Shown one piece after another: positions 18,880 to 30,884 of a stretch of 64,000 nt of DNA; the stretch's first letter is position 1; each line of letters begins with the position of its first letter. A program made the translations under genes and the position numbers. The DNA comes from Nocardia niwae NBRC 108934 = DSM 45340 (GTDB lineage Bacteria > Actinomycetota > Actinomycetes > Mycobacteriales > Mycobacteriaceae): contig NZ_BDCK01000003.1 in assembly GCF_001613465.1 (NCBI RefSeq), forward strand, positions 98,338-162,337. The letters run 5' to 3'. The notes under the pieces were generated by a model, which did no database searches, was not told the DNA's origin, and was given only the letters and a program-made list of their open reading frames with translations.

Positions 18880-18934
18880 CTGTGGATTCCTCGAGGAGTC
18901 CGTGTGGAGTCCTCGAGGAATCCTCGAGCTGTCC
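18880..18934. repeat. oriC 11-bp tandem array 2 (5 units)
   Basis: The units are CTGTGGATTCC, TCGAGGAGTCC, GTGTGGAGTCC, TCGAGGAATCC and TCGAGCTGTCC. Box-core and TCGAG units alternate. The last unit runs into a box on the other strand (CTGTCCACG). Its first unit is identical to the first unit of array 1. Confidence 0.9.
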
Positions 18935-18950
18935 ACGATTTCGTGCACAT

Positions 18951-19016
18951 GTGTGAACAACCGGGTGAATCTGGTGGAACAACTCGAGGAGCGCTCGAGG
19001 ATGAATCGGGGACAAC
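18951..19016. repeat. oriC 11-bp array 3 (6 degenerate units)
   Basis: The units are GTGTGAACAAC, CGGGTGAATCT, GGTGGAACAAC, TCGAGGAGCGC, TCGAGGATGAA and TCGGGGACAAC. Same phase and overall shape as arrays 1 and 2 but degenerate; three units end ACAAC. Confidence 0.7.
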
Positions 19017-19108
19017 CCGTGAAGCTCCACAGACGCCGGGTGTTCATCCTCGAGACACCCCGTGGCCATCCCCACGGCACCACGCCTTCTGAGCAGCGGA
19101 TTCGGCCG

Positions 19109-19143
19109 CAGTCCACAGAATCCACAGCGCCTACTACTACTTC
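19109..19143. other. Candidate basal unwinding element: two DnaA boxes, GC tract, DnaA-trios
   Basis: CAGTCCACA (19109-19117) and GAATCCACA (19118-19126) are followed by GCGC and then CTACTACTACTTC (19131-19143). The opposite strand reads 3'-GAT repeated, which is the DnaA-trio pattern described for B. subtilis, in the same order and orientation. An AT-rich tract follows. Confidence 0.75.
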
Positions 19144-19510
19144 AGTTCTTCTCATTAGAGATCTCTCTTCAAAACAGGGTGTGTGGAAAGTCGGCGGAGC
19201 AGCGTGCGTGCGCGGCCACTCACGGTTCACGGCAAGGACGACAGAGGGATCGCCCATCGCATGGCGAATCGGCGTACAGGTCCGCGCGCGGCTCGATCAG
19301 CCTTCGCCGGCTTCGCTCGGTCCCCCTCCGGAACTCGGTGATCTGTGGTGCCGGAGGGTCGGGCTAGGTGCACGTCCCCTCCGCGGGTACGGTTCTATGT
19401 CGGTCGCCTGTGCCAGACTGCGAAGGCGGCCGATTCGGCAAGACCCTTTCGAGCACCGACACTGACGAGCCGACAACAGATCACGGAACCGGGAGAGGAC
19501 AGATCGGGCG

Positions 19511-20686
19511 ATGGAGCTTGCAAGCATGAAGTTTCGGGTCGCCCGCGAGGATTTCGCCGAGTCCGTCGCCTGGGTGGCGCGTAGTCTTCCGTCCCGGCCT
19601 CCGGTGCCGGTGCTCGGTGGCGTGCTGCTGGTCGCCGATGAGGACGGGCTGACCGTCTCCGGCTTCGACTACGAGGTCTCCGCGCAGGTGCGAGTCGCGG
19701 CGGAGGTCGCGGGGCCCGGTCAGGTGCTGGTCTCCGGTCGTCTGCTGGCCGACATCACCAAGGCGCTGTCCAACAAGCCCGTCGACGTCTCCGTGGACGG
19801 CACCCGCGTGCTGATCTCCTGTGGCAGCGCGAAGTTCTCCCTGCCGACCATGCCGGTCGAGGATTATCCCCAGCTGCCCGAGGTGCCCCAGCAGACCGGT
19901 GAACTGAGTGTGGATGTCTTCGCGGAGGCCGTCGGCCAGGTCGCCGTCGCCGCGGGTCGCGACGACACGCTGCCCATGCTCACCGGTATCCGGGTGGAGA
20001 TCGAGGGATCGCAAGTCGTGCTCGCAGCGACCGACCGGTTCCGCCTCGCCGTGCGGCACATCGAATGGCAGCCTGCGCGCGCCGATATCGAGACTTCGGT
20101 GCTCATCCCGGCCAGGACGCTGTCGGAGGCCGCCAAGACGCTCGGACCGTCCGACGCGCCCGTTCAGCTGTCCCTCGGCTCCGGTGGGGGATCGGACGGC
20201 CTGCTCGGCATCGTGAACGCGGGCCGCCGGACCACGACCCGCCTGCTCGACGCGGAATTCCCCAAGTTCCGTCAATTGCTCCCCAAGGAGCACACCTCGA
20301 TCGCCACCCTCGCCGTCGCCGCGCTGACCGATGCGATCAAGCGCGTCGCGCTGGTCGCCGAACGAGGCGCGCAGGTGCGGCTGGAGTTCTCCGCCGACGG
20401 CCTGCTGCTGTCCGCGGGCGGGGACGACGCCGGCCGCGCCGAGGAGTGGCTGGAGGCCGATTTCCGCGGCGAATCGCTCACCATCGCGTTCAACCCGGGG
20501 TATCTCATCGACGGCCTGTCGGCCCTGCACACCGACCGGGTCACCTTCGGCTTCACCACACCGAGCAGGCCCGCCGTGCTGCTGCCTGCGTCGGAGGAGG
20601 AGCCCGAGGTGCTGGACTCGGGGACGTTCGCCGCACTGTCGAGCCCGTACATCTATCTGCTGATGCCGGTCCGGCTCCCGGGCTGA
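19511..20686 (+). CDS. dnaN: DNA polymerase III beta subunit (sliding clamp)
   Basis: 391 aa with the three clamp domains. Recognisable stretches include [62 protein letters not shown] and the C-terminal [15 protein letters not shown] 19511 (MELASMKF) or ATG 19526 (MKFRVAR) may be the start; neither has a strong Shine-Dalgarno. It tethers DNA polymerase to the template. It follows oriC directly, as expected. Confidence 0.98.
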   Translation: MELASMKFRVAREDFAESVAWVARSLPSRPPVPVLGGVLLVADEDGLTVSGFDYEVSAQVRVAAEVAGPGQVLVSGRLLADITKALSNKPVDVSVDGTRVLISCGSAKFSLPTMPVEDYPQLPEVPQQTGELSVDVFAEAVGQVAVAAGRDDTLPMLTGIRVEIEGSQVVLAATDRFRLAVRHIEWQPARADIETSVLIPARTLSEAAKTLGPSDAPVQLSLGSGGGSDGLLGIVNAGRRTTTRLLDAEFPKFRQLLPKEHTSIATLAVAALTDAIKRVALVAERGAQVRLEFSADGLLLSAGGDDAGRAEEWLEADFRGESLTIAFNPGYLIDGLSALHTDRVTFGFTTPSRPAVLLPASEEEPEVLDSGTFAALSSPYIYLLMPVRLPG

Positions 20687-20813
20687 TCGCCTGTGCATGA
20701 CCTGACGTCGAACGGATTCGCGCTGCGTGATCCAGCGCGGCTGAGCGGTGACGCCGCTGGGAAATCCTCAGCGACGTCGGAGGAACCAGTGCTCGCACAG
20801 CCAGCCCCCCGGT

Positions 20814-20833
20814 TTATCCACAGGTCTTCCACA
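20814..20833. promoter_or_regulatory. DnaA boxes upstream of recF
   Basis: A perfect TTATCCACA (20814-20822) is followed by TCTTCCACA (20825-20833), in the 243-bp dnaN-recF gap. No 6-phosphogluconate dehydrogenase gene is present here, unlike in some mycobacteria. Confidence 0.65.
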
Positions 20834-20929
20834 GGGGTACAGCGCGCCGCGCGGCATCCGCTCGCTGCGGCAACGGCGCGCCGATCGGCGGAAATGTCCG
20901 CTTCGGCCCAGGCAGAGGCGCGATAGCGG

Positions 20930-22210
20930 ATGTTCGTCCGAGCCCTGTCGCTGCGCGACTTCCGCTCGTGGGAGTATGCGGAAGTCGAATTATCCCCAGG
21001 TCGAACCGTTTTCTTGGGATCGAACGGCAACGGCAAGACAAATCTGCTGGAAGCGATCGGCTACTTGGCTACGCTCGGGTCGCATCGGGTCGCCGTGGAC
21101 GCTCCCTTGATCCGGACCGGGACCGAGCGAGCCCGGATCGGCGCCACGGTGGTCAACACCGGGCGTGAGCTGCGCATCGATGTCGAGCTGAAGCAAGGCA
21201 GCGCGAATCGCGCGCAGATCAACCGCTCCCCGGTCCGCCGACCCAGGGAGATCCTCGGGATTCTGCCGACGGTGTTGTTCGCCCCGGAGGACCTCGCGCT
21301 GGTGCGCGGCGATCCCGGGGAGCGCCGCCGCTTCATGGACGAGTTGTGCACAACTCGGCTCCCCAGACTGGCCGCGGTCCGCAGCGACTACGACCGGGTT
21401 CTGCGCCAGCGTTCGGCGCTGCTGAAAACCGCTGGCAGGCAAGTCAGATCGAAGGCCGACCTGAGCACTCTCGACGTGTGGGACGGGCATCTCGCGGCGC
21501 ACGCGTCCGTCCTGCTCGCCCAGCGGCTGCGCTTGGTGCATGATCTCGCGCCGTACCTGGCCCGGTCCTACGCGTCGATCGCCCCCGAGTCGAGGCCCGC
21601 GTCGATCGCCTATCGCAGCGCCGCGTTGCCGCCGGAGTTCCTGGATCCGGCCAGAGTGCCGCACCCGGAGGACGAAGCGGAGCTGGAGGCGATCCTGCTG
21701 CGCGAACTCGCCGCCACTCGACCGAAGGAACTCGAGCGTGGAGTGTGCCTGGTCGGGCCGCACCGCGACGAACTGGACCTGATGCTGGGGGATTCGCCCG
21801 CCAAAGGCTTCGCCAGCCACGGCGAGTCCTGGTCGTTCGCATTGGCTTTGCGGCTGGGAGCGTTCGAACTGCTGCGCACCACCGGCGCCGAACCGGTGCT
21901 GCTGCTCGACGACGTGTTCGCCGAGCTCGACCGGCGCCGCCGCGCCGCCCTGGCGGCTGTCGCCGCGGATGCGGAGCAAGTGCTGATCACGGCGGCTGTG
22001 CCAGAGGATGTGCCCGCCGAACTCGCCGCCGTTCCGCTGCGAGTCGAAACCGCGGGCGGTCCGGACGGCCGCGTTTCGCGGATCGTCGCCGAGGATTCGT
22101 CCGCGAGTGCGGGTTTCGGCGGCGAACAGAGCGACGACGACGCCACGCACTCGGCCACCGGGGGCGAACGTGATCCGGTCACCGATTCGAGGGAGTCGCG
22201 GACGCCGTAG
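20930..22210 (+). CDS. recF: DNA replication and repair protein RecF
   Basis: 426 aa SMC-like ATPase. N-terminal [15 protein letters not shown] leads to Walker A GSNGNGKT at residues 30-37. The signature is in [20 protein letters not shown], followed by Walker [14 protein letters not shown]. It loads RecA at gaps with RecO and RecR. The last 60 residues (after RVETAGG) are an acidic Ser/Asp-rich tail not needed for the fold. Start ATG 20930 has no strong Shine-Dalgarno. Confidence 0.97.
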   Translation: MFVRALSLRDFRSWEYAEVELSPGRTVFLGSNGNGKTNLLEAIGYLATLGSHRVAVDAPLIRTGTERARIGATVVNTGRELRIDVELKQGSANRAQINRSPVRRPREILGILPTVLFAPEDLALVRGDPGERRRFMDELCTTRLPRLAAVRSDYDRVLRQRSALLKTAGRQVRSKADLSTLDVWDGHLAAHASVLLAQRLRLVHDLAPYLARSYASIAPESRPASIAYRSAALPPEFLDPARVPHPEDEAELEAILLRELAATRPKELERGVCLVGPHRDELDLMLGDSPAKGFASHGESWSFALALRLGAFELLRTTGAEPVLLLDDVFAELDRRRRAALAAVAADAEQVLITAAVPEDVPAELAAVPLRVETAGGPDGRVSRIVAEDSSASAGFGGEQSDDDATHSATGGERDPVTDSRESRTP

Positions 22211-22570
22211 TTATCCCCAGGTGACGTGGACAGGCGATCCCGGCCTCGCCATCCGCCGCCCCGGTCCACTACAGTGGCCAGTCGTCGGGAACGCCGATCG
22301 AGTTCTCAACAGCCGGGACCGATTCCCCAACACCTGTGGAAAACTCACTCGGTCATGGGTGACCGCTTTCGCGAAACTCTCCACAGCAACGGCTGAGCAA
22401 GTGGACGGCCTAGCCGACGAATCCGGCGTTTTGGGCGGGGAACAGAGTGTTCGATCGACCGCCTCCGTATGTGGCGTGCGCGATTCCCGACGCTGGCAAC
22501 CGCGGGCGGGGGCTGGGGACAACTTGATCGAAACTGGGGACAGAACACCGCACGCGGAGGGAGAAGGGCG
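22211..22570. other. recF-DUF721 intergenic region
   Basis: 360 bp with no convincing gene. It contains further DnaA-box-like words (TTATCCCCAGG at 22211, CCTGTGGAAAA near 22335, CTCTCCACAG near 22378) and ends in GGAGGGAGAAGGG, the Shine-Dalgarno of the next gene. Confidence 0.5.
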
Positions 22571-23131
22571 ATGACCGATCGGCCCACCGAGCCCGAATCC
22601 GCAGGACCGGAACCCGAATTGCGGGGCATCGACCTGGCCCGGCGTGCCTTGGAGGAAGCACGCGCCGCGGCACGGGCGAGCGGTAAGGCCGTCGGTCAGG
22701 GGCGCTCCTCACCCCAGCGCAGGCTGCGGAGCGGAGCGCGCAGGCGCACCGGATGGTCGGGCGCGGGCCCGGACGACCGTGATCCACAGCCGCTGTCCAA
22801 GCTGGCCGGCTCCCTCGCCAAGAGTCGTGGGTGGTCGGGCAAGGTGGCCGAGGGCATGGTCTTCGGCCGCTGGGCGGGGGTGGTCGGCGAGGACATCGCG
22901 GCGCACGCCACGCCGGTCACCCTCAAGGACGGCGTGTTGAGCATCTCCGCCGAGTCGACCGCCTGGGCCACCCAGTTGCGGATGCTGCAAAGCCAGATCC
23001 TCGCGAAGATCAATGCCGCGGTCGGTCAGGGCGTGGTGACCTCGCTGAAGATCTCCGGGCCTGCCGCACCGAGCTGGCGCAAGGGCGAACGCCATATCAA
23101 AGGTCGAGGACCGCGCGACACCTACGGCTGA
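22571..23131 (+). CDS. DUF721 (DciA-like) protein
   Basis: 186 aa from ATG 22571 after GGAGGGAGAAGGG. A low-complexity basic N-terminal half ([17 protein letters not shown]) is followed by the DUF721 fold: [20 protein letters not shown], then [18 protein letters not shown], in part. It is the homologue of Rv0004. DciA proteins load the replicative helicase DnaB in many bacteria that lack DnaC, which fits its position beside recF and dnaA. Direct evidence for this copy is only the domain and the context. Confidence 0.92.
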   Translation: MTDRPTEPESAGPEPELRGIDLARRALEEARAAARASGKAVGQGRSSPQRRLRSGARRRTGWSGAGPDDRDPQPLSKLAGSLAKSRGWSGKVAEGMVFGRWAGVVGEDIAAHATPVTLKDGVLSISAESTAWATQLRMLQSQILAKINAAVGQGVVTSLKISGPAAPSWRKGERHIKGRGPRDTYG

Positions 23132-23172
23132 CCAGTATCTGATACTTGATGTAACGTTTACCGACGAAGCGG

Positions 23173-23188
23173 CGTTTCACGTGGAACG
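23173..23188. promoter_or_regulatory. parS: parS-like site upstream of the hydrolase gene
   Basis: CGTTTCACGTGGAACG, 13 of 16 matches to parS with an intact core, 84 bp before the next gene. It lies about 4 kb right of oriC. Confidence 0.55.
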
Positions 23189-23256
23189 CTCCGGCTCGAC
23201 GTCCGCGCCGCAAGCCTGCGACGTCGATCGGAACCGTCCGGGCAGAAGGAATCTCG

Positions 23257-24168
23257 ATGACGATCACCACGGCGGTGGGCCCGTTTCCGGCGACCGCGAC
23301 CCGGATGGTTCGCCGGGGCGACGTCGAGCTCGCGGTCTACGAATGCGGCAACCCCGAGGGCGTGCCGGTGCTGCTGCTCCACGGGTGGCCCGATACCCAC
23401 CTGCTGTGGAGCCGGGTGGCGGCCCTGCTCGGCGGCCGTCATCGCGTGATCGCCTTCGACAACCGGGGCGCGGGACGCAGTTCCGCGCCGACCGCGGTCG
23501 AGGCCTATCGGCTCGAGGAGCTCGCGGCCGACGTTCGCGCGGTCATCGCGGCGGTCTCGCCCGGCGAACGGGTGCACATCCTCGGGCACGACTGGGGGTC
23601 GGTGATCGGATGGGAAGCGGTCGCGGGTGAGGACGCCACGTCGGTGATCGCGTCCTTCACCTCGGTGTCCGGCCCGAATCTCGACTTCCTCGGCGCTTAT
23701 CTGCGGGGACCGCTCACCCCGGCCCGGCTGCGGGGCGCGCTGGCCCAGGCCCTCGCGTCGGCCTACACCGTCGCCTTCCAGATACCCAGGTTGCCGAATC
23801 CGGTGCTGCGGGTGCTGTCCGGCCGCTGGCCGCGATTCCTCGCCTTCTTCGACGACCTCGATCCCGTACTGGTGGAGACGGCGCCGACGTTGCGCGCCGA
23901 TATGCTCAACAACTTGAAGCTCTACCGCGCCAACATCCGCACCCACCTGCGCCATCCGCGGCCCCGGCCGATCGGGGTGCCGGTCCAGCTGATCGTCGCC
24001 ACGGGCGACCGCGCCGTGCGACCCGTGGCGAACGCCGAGGCAGACCGGTGGGTGCCGCGCCTGACCCGGGTCGAGATCCCGGCGCGGCACTGGTCGCCGA
24101 TCTCGCACCCGGCGGAGCTGGCGCGTCACACGGCCGCTTTCGTCGCCCGGTTCGGCGCCGCTCGCTGA
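23257..24168 (+). CDS. Alpha/beta-hydrolase, epoxide hydrolase or haloalkane dehalogenase-like
   Basis: 303 aa. The oxyanion motif is HGWPD (about residue 47) and the nucleophile elbow GHDWGS has Asp rather than Ser. That points to an epoxide hydrolase/dehalogenase-type mechanism. The catalytic His is probably in PARHWSPISHP near 275. The cap region (about 145-225) is hydrophobic and helical. It resembles the hydrolase half of mycobacterial EphD-type fusions but lacks the dehydrogenase part. It is not a standard gene between DUF721 and gyrB in M. tuberculosis, so it is an insertion here. The substrate is unknown. Confidence 0.82.
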   Translation: MTITTAVGPFPATATRMVRRGDVELAVYECGNPEGVPVLLLHGWPDTHLLWSRVAALLGGRHRVIAFDNRGAGRSSAPTAVEAYRLEELAADVRAVIAAVSPGERVHILGHDWGSVIGWEAVAGEDATSVIASFTSVSGPNLDFLGAYLRGPLTPARLRGALAQALASAYTVAFQIPRLPNPVLRVLSGRWPRFLAFFDDLDPVLVETAPTLRADMLNNLKLYRANIRTHLRHPRPRPIGVPVQLIVATGDRAVRPVANAEADRWVPRLTRVEIPARHWSPISHPAELARHTAAFVARFGAAR

Positions 24169-26519
<2,351 letters not shown>

Positions 26520-26593
26520 TCTGCCCGGGGCGCCGCCCGATCGCGGTGGCGCCCGGCAGTCTGCGCACGTCAGCCCGTTAAGGAGACTTTCTC

Positions 26594-29101
26594 ATGACCG
26601 ACATCACCCTGCCGCCGGACGGCGCGGGCGACCGCGTCGAACCGGTCGACATCCAGCTGGAGATGCAGAACAGCTACATCGATTACGCCATGAGCGTGAT
26701 CGTCGGCCGCGCGCTGCCCGAAGTGCGCGACGGCCTCAAGCCGGTGCATCGCCGCATCCTCTACGCCATGTACGACAACGGGTACCGGCCCGATCGCGGC
26801 TACGTGAAGTCCGCGCGTCCGGTGTCCGACACGATGGGCAACTACCACCCGCACGGCGACTCGGCGATCTACGACACCTTGGTCCGCATGGCCCAGCCGT
26901 GGGCGATGCGCTACCCGCTGGTCGACGGCCAGGGCAACTTCGGCAGCCGCGGTAACGATGGCGCCGCGGCCATGCGCTACACCGAGTGCCGCCTCACGCC
27001 TCTGGCGATGGAGATGCTGCGCGAGATCGACCACGAAACGGTCGATTTCATCCCCAATTACGACGGCAAGACGCAGGAGCCGGTGGTCCTGCCGAGTCGC
27101 GTGCCGAACATGCTGATGAACGGCAGCAACGGCATCGCGGTCGGTATGGCGACCAACATCCCGCCGCACAACCTGACCGAGCTGGCGGACGCGATCTACT
27201 GGGCGCTGGACAACCACGACGCCGACGAGGAGATCACCCTCGCCGCGTGCATGGAGCGGATCAAGGGCCCGGACTTCCCGACCGCGGGTCTGATCGTCGG
27301 CACCCAGGGCATCCACGACGCGTACACCACCGGTCGTGGCTCGATCAAGATGCGCGGCGTCGTCGAGATCGAAGAGGACAATCGCGGCCGCACCACGATC
27401 GTCATCACCGAGCTGCCGTACCAGGTCAACACCGACAACTTCATCAACGCGATCGCCGAGCAGGTCAAGGACGGCAAGATCGCGGGCATCGCCGACATCC
27501 ACGACGAGTCCTCCGACCGTGTCGGCCTGCGCATCGTGGTGACGGTCAAGCGGGATGCCGTGGCCAAGGTCGTGCTGAACAACCTGTACAAGCACACCCA
27601 GCTGCAGACCAGCTTCGGCGCCAACATGCTGTCCATCGTCGACGGCGTGCCGCGCACGCTGCGGCTGGACCAGATGATCCGGTTCTACGTCAACCACCAG
27701 TTGGACGTCATCATCCGGCGCACCAGGTACCTGCTGCGCAAGGCCGAGGAGCGGGCCCACATCCTGCGCGGCCTGGTCAAGGCGCTCGACGCGCTGGACG
27801 AGGTCATCGCGCTGATCCGCCGCTCGGCCAACACCGACACCGCGCGCACCGGCCTGATGCAGCTGCTCGACATCGACGAGGTCCAGGCGACCGCGATCCT
27901 GGACATGCAGCTGCGGCGGCTCTCGGCGTTGGAGCGGCAGAAGATCGTCGACGACCTGGCCAAGATCGAAGCCGAAATCGCCGATTACAAGGACATTCTC
28001 GAGAAGCCGGAGCGTCAGCGCGCGATCGTGCGCGACGAGCTGGCCGAAATCGTGGACAAGTACGGCGACGACCGGCGTACCCAGATCATCTCCGCCGACG
28101 GCGACGTGGCCGACGAGGATCTGATCGCCCGCGAGGACGTGGTCGTCACGATCACCGAGACCGGCTACGCCAAGCGCACCAAGACCGACCTCTACCGCAG
28201 CCAGAAGCGCGGCGGCAAGGGTGTGCAGGGCGCGGGGCTCAAGCAGGACGACATCGTCAAGCACTTCTTCATCACCTCGACGCACGACTGGCTGCTGTTC
28301 TTCACGAACAAGGGGCGGGTCTACCGGGCGAAGGCATACGAGCTGCCCGAGGCCAACCGCACCGCCCGCGGGCAGCACGTGGCCAATCTGCTGGCCTTCC
28401 AGCCGGATGAGAAGATCGCCCAGATCATCCAGATCAAGTCGTATGACGACGCACCGTATCTGGTGCTCGCCACGAAGAACGGCCTGGTGAAGAAGTCGAA
28501 GCTGACCGATTTCGACTCCAACCGCAGCGGCGGCATCGTCGCGGTGAATCTGCGCGACGAGGACGAATTGGTCGGCGCCGTGCTCTGCTCGGCCGACGAC
28601 GACCTGCTCCTGGTCTCCGCGCTCGGCCAGTCGATTCGCTTCTCGGCCACCGACGAGGCGCTGCGCCCGATGGGACGCGCCACCTCCGGCGTGCAGGGCA
28701 TGCGGTTCAATGACAGCGATGAACTCTTGTCCCTCAATGTGGTTCGCGACGGCACATATCTGCTGGTCGCCACGTCCGGCGGCTACGCCAAGCGCACCGC
28801 GATCGAGGAGTACACGGCGCAGGGCCGCGGTGGTAAAGGCGTATTGACCATCCAGTTCGACGCGAAACGTGGCACCCTGGTCGGGGCGCTCATCGTCGAC
28901 GACGACGACGAGTTGTACGCGATCACCTCCGGTGGCGGCGTCATCCGGACGGCGGCGAAGCAGGTTCGCAAGGCTGGACGACAGACCAAGGGTGTGCGAT
29001 TGATGAACCTCGCGGAGGGCGATACCTTGCTTGCGATCGCGCGCAACGCCGACGAGCCCGATCCTGATCAGGTCTCCGGTGGCGGCGACACCGGCTCCTA
29101 G
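26594..29101 (+). CDS. gyrA: DNA gyrase subunit A
   Basis: 835 aa; AAGGAG precedes ATG 26594, 74 bp after gyrB. The winged-helix and tower domain contains the active-site tyrosine in [12 protein letters not shown]. The GyrA-box of the C-terminal beta-pinwheel is QKRGGKG (after TDLYRS). The quinolone region reads G88 D89 S90 A91 I92 Y93 D94 T95. M. tuberculosis has Ala90 and Ser91, so this is the Ser-containing E. coli-like type. Cuts and rejoins DNA as the A2B2 gyrase. Confidence 0.98.
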   Translation: MTDITLPPDGAGDRVEPVDIQLEMQNSYIDYAMSVIVGRALPEVRDGLKPVHRRILYAMYDNGYRPDRGYVKSARPVSDTMGNYHPHGDSAIYDTLVRMAQPWAMRYPLVDGQGNFGSRGNDGAAAMRYTECRLTPLAMEMLREIDHETVDFIPNYDGKTQEPVVLPSRVPNMLMNGSNGIAVGMATNIPPHNLTELADAIYWALDNHDADEEITLAACMERIKGPDFPTAGLIVGTQGIHDAYTTGRGSIKMRGVVEIEEDNRGRTTIVITELPYQVNTDNFINAIAEQVKDGKIAGIADIHDESSDRVGLRIVVTVKRDAVAKVVLNNLYKHTQLQTSFGANMLSIVDGVPRTLRLDQMIRFYVNHQLDVIIRRTRYLLRKAEERAHILRGLVKALDALDEVIALIRRSANTDTARTGLMQLLDIDEVQATAILDMQLRRLSALERQKIVDDLAKIEAEIADYKDILEKPERQRAIVRDELAEIVDKYGDDRRTQIISADGDVADEDLIAREDVVVTITETGYAKRTKTDLYRSQKRGGKGVQGAGLKQDDIVKHFFITSTHDWLLFFTNKGRVYRAKAYELPEANRTARGQHVANLLAFQPDEKIAQIIQIKSYDDAPYLVLATKNGLVKKSKLTDFDSNRSGGIVAVNLRDEDELVGAVLCSADDDLLLVSALGQSIRFSATDEALRPMGRATSGVQGMRFNDSDELLSLNVVRDGTYLLVATSGGYAKRTAIEEYTAQGRGGKGVLTIQFDAKRGTLVGALIVDDDDELYAITSGGGVIRTAAKQVRKAGRQTKGVRLMNLAEGDTLLAIARNADEPDPDQVSGGGDTGS

Positions 29102-29146
29102 AAATATCCCAACAGCGGCGGCAACGAACGGACCCAAGGATTCCCA

Positions 29147-30376
29147 TTGACCACTCCGAATCAGCCGAATGACGAGCGGCACCAGACGAACGGTGTGACC
29201 GAGCGGATCGCACCGTCACCGATCCCGCCGCGGCCGATCCCACGGCCGGTCGCCTCGGCCGAGAACGGTCAGCCCGGCGGCGGCCAGCAGAGCGGCGGTC
29301 AGCCGGGCGGTCACCCTGGCGGCGGTCAGCCGGGCGGTCACCCTGGCGGCGGTCACCCCGGTGGCGTGCAGCCGGGTGGTCACCAGGGCCCGCCGAACGG
29401 GCCGCAGTCCGGCGGACATCCGGGTGGGCAGCCGGCCAACCAGCCCGGCGGCAACCAGCCGCACGATATCCGCGACCAGCAGGGTGATTTCGCCCCGCAG
29501 CAGGGTGCGCCGGATCAGGCGCCCGGCGGCGACGGCCAGGACCGTTTCGACCAGAAGACGACGCGGATCAACAACCAGGCCCCGCAGTCCGCGCCCGAGA
29601 GCGAGGACAAGCAACCGGTCGGGGCCGCCGCCAACGGCGGGCCCCAGTCGCCGTACCAGGACGGCTGGGCGCAGCTGCCGCAGCGGGAGCCGCAGTCCAA
29701 CCTGTACCGCCCCGGGCAGGCGCCGGTCACCGGACGCCCGAACTCGGGCGGAGGCGGAGGCGGACTCGGGGGCGGCACGTCCAACGCCCGCACCACCGCC
29801 GACCTGGCGGCCAAAGCGGCGCGCAAGGAAGCGGCAATGGTGAAGTCGGTCGGCATCGACGGGCCCACCCGCAGCATCGCGCGGCCGGAACTGATCAAGG
29901 ACATGCCCGACCTGTCCGAGATCCGGCATCCGCTGCCGCCCGGCGAGGCAGCCGGTCCCCAGTCCGGGCCGGTGTCGCCCGCGGTCCCGGTCGCCGTGGC
30001 CGCGGTGGCCTCCGGCGAGCCGCTGCGGGCCACCGTGCAGATCCGTCGCATCGATCCTTGGTCGACGCTGAAGATCTCGCTGGTCATCAGCGTGGCGATG
30101 TTCTTCGTGTGGATGCTCGCGGTCGGCCTGCTGTACATCGTGCTCGAGGGCATGGGTGTGTGGGAGCGGCTGAACAACACGTTCACCGACATGGTGTCGC
30201 AGGACAGCGGCTCGGTGGGCTTGATCGACGCGGGCACCGTGTTCGGCTACGCGGGCGTGATCGGCCTGATCAACGTCGTGCTGTTCACCGCGCTCGGCAC
30301 GGTCGGCACCTTCATCTACAACCAGTGCTGCGACCTCGTCGGCGGTATCCAGGTCACCCTGGCCGACCCCGACTAG
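29147..30376 (+). CDS. DUF3566 membrane protein with Gly/Pro/Gln repeat region
   Basis: 409 aa from TTG 29147. Residues about 40-110 repeat the motif GGQPGGHPGG with variants (GGHPGGVQPGGH), a disordered segment. About 290-405 is the DUF3566 domain: RIDPWSTLKISLVISVAMFFVWMLAV is a membrane helix, and a second one is near FGYAGVIGLINVVLFTALG. It corresponds to Rv0007 downstream of gyrA. Function is unknown; position after gyrase is conserved in actinobacteria. A terminator follows. Confidence 0.9.
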   Translation: MTTPNQPNDERHQTNGVTERIAPSPIPPRPIPRPVASAENGQPGGGQQSGGQPGGHPGGGQPGGHPGGGHPGGVQPGGHQGPPNGPQSGGHPGGQPANQPGGNQPHDIRDQQGDFAPQQGAPDQAPGGDGQDRFDQKTTRINNQAPQSAPESEDKQPVGAAANGGPQSPYQDGWAQLPQREPQSNLYRPGQAPVTGRPNSGGGGGGLGGGTSNARTTADLAAKAARKEAAMVKSVGIDGPTRSIARPELIKDMPDLSEIRHPLPPGEAAGPQSGPVSPAVPVAVAAVASGEPLRATVQIRRIDPWSTLKISLVISVAMFFVWMLAVGLLYIVLEGMGVWERLNNTFTDMVSQDSGSVGLIDAGTVFGYAGVIGLINVVLFTALGTVGTFIYNQCCDLVGGIQVTLADPD

Positions 30377-30390
30377 TCATCCAGCGTCCG

Positions 30391-30437
30391 AACGGCCGGT
30401 ACCAGCCACCGCGGGGTGGCGTACCGGCCGTTTTCGT
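30391..30437 (+). terminator. Terminator after the DUF3566 gene
   Basis: AACGGCCGGTAC (30391-30402) pairs with GTACCGGCCGTT (30421-30432), followed by TTCGTTT. Confidence 0.8.
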
Positions 30438-30521
30438 TTGGACCAACCGACCGAGAACGCAGATGAACCGAAGATGCCCCCTCGTCGTGAGTGCGGCTCA
30501 GCAAGGCTCCTACCAGCCGTT

Positions 30522-30551
30522 TTGGTTCCGCAGATAGGTGTTGTGTAGTCT
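30522..30551 (+). promoter_or_regulatory. Possible tRNA-Ile promoter
   Basis: TTGGTT (30522-30527), 18 bp, then TAGTCT (30546-30551) preceded by TGTG. The -10 lies in the inverted repeat GTGTAG/CTACAC. The tRNA starts 35 bp further on. Confidence 0.4.
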
Positions 30552-30586
30552 CTACACGTTGTTGTTCCCGCGAACAACACCACTAC

Positions 30587-30660
30587 GGGCCTATAGCTCA
30601 GGCGGTTAGAGCGCTTCGCTGATAACGAAGAGGTCGGAGGTTCAAGTCCTCCTAGGCCCA
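30587..30660 (+). tRNA. ileT: tRNA-Ile (anticodon GAT)
   Basis: 74 nt. Acceptor GGGCCTA pairs with TAGGCCC, anticodon arm CTTCG-CTGATAA-CGAAG, T arm GGAGG-TTCAAGT-CCTCC, discriminator A. CCA is not encoded. Position after gyrA and DUF3566 is the usual actinobacterial one. Confidence 0.97.
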
Positions 30661-30884
30661 CTCCCTCATTGCCACATCCGGCGCCACTCCCGTCTTCTCC
30701 AGCGGATTCGCATCGTCCCTGCGGTCACCATCGTTGCGTTCCAGGCGACGCATGCATCTTCACGCCAGTCCACGCACGAACACGGCAGACCCGAGATGCC
30801 ACCGCTCCTTCGGCGAGCACGTAGCGAGCGACACGGTCACCCAGGGCACCGGCGCCGCTCGAATCCTCCCATCTCGATTGAGTG

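Larger units (their letters stand above)
18651..19510. other. oriC: Origin of replication oriC (dnaA-dnaN intergenic)
   Basis: 860 bp without a gene. It holds three tandem arrays of an 11-bp unit with DnaA-box cores, single boxes such as TTGTCCACC (18754-18762), CTGTCCACG (18929-18937) and AGCTCCACA (19023-19031), seven CTCGAG palindromes between 18736 and 19054, and a box-pair/DnaA-trio unwinding element (19109-19143). After that comes an AT-richer tract (19141-19180) and TGTGGAAAG (19182-19190). Location matches oriC of related actinobacteria. Confidence 0.92.

Noticed and set aside
30377..30661. Minus-strand frame with GLEPPTSSLSAKRSNRLSYR over tRNA-Ile
   Set aside because: A well-known false protein made by translating the antisense of a tRNA.
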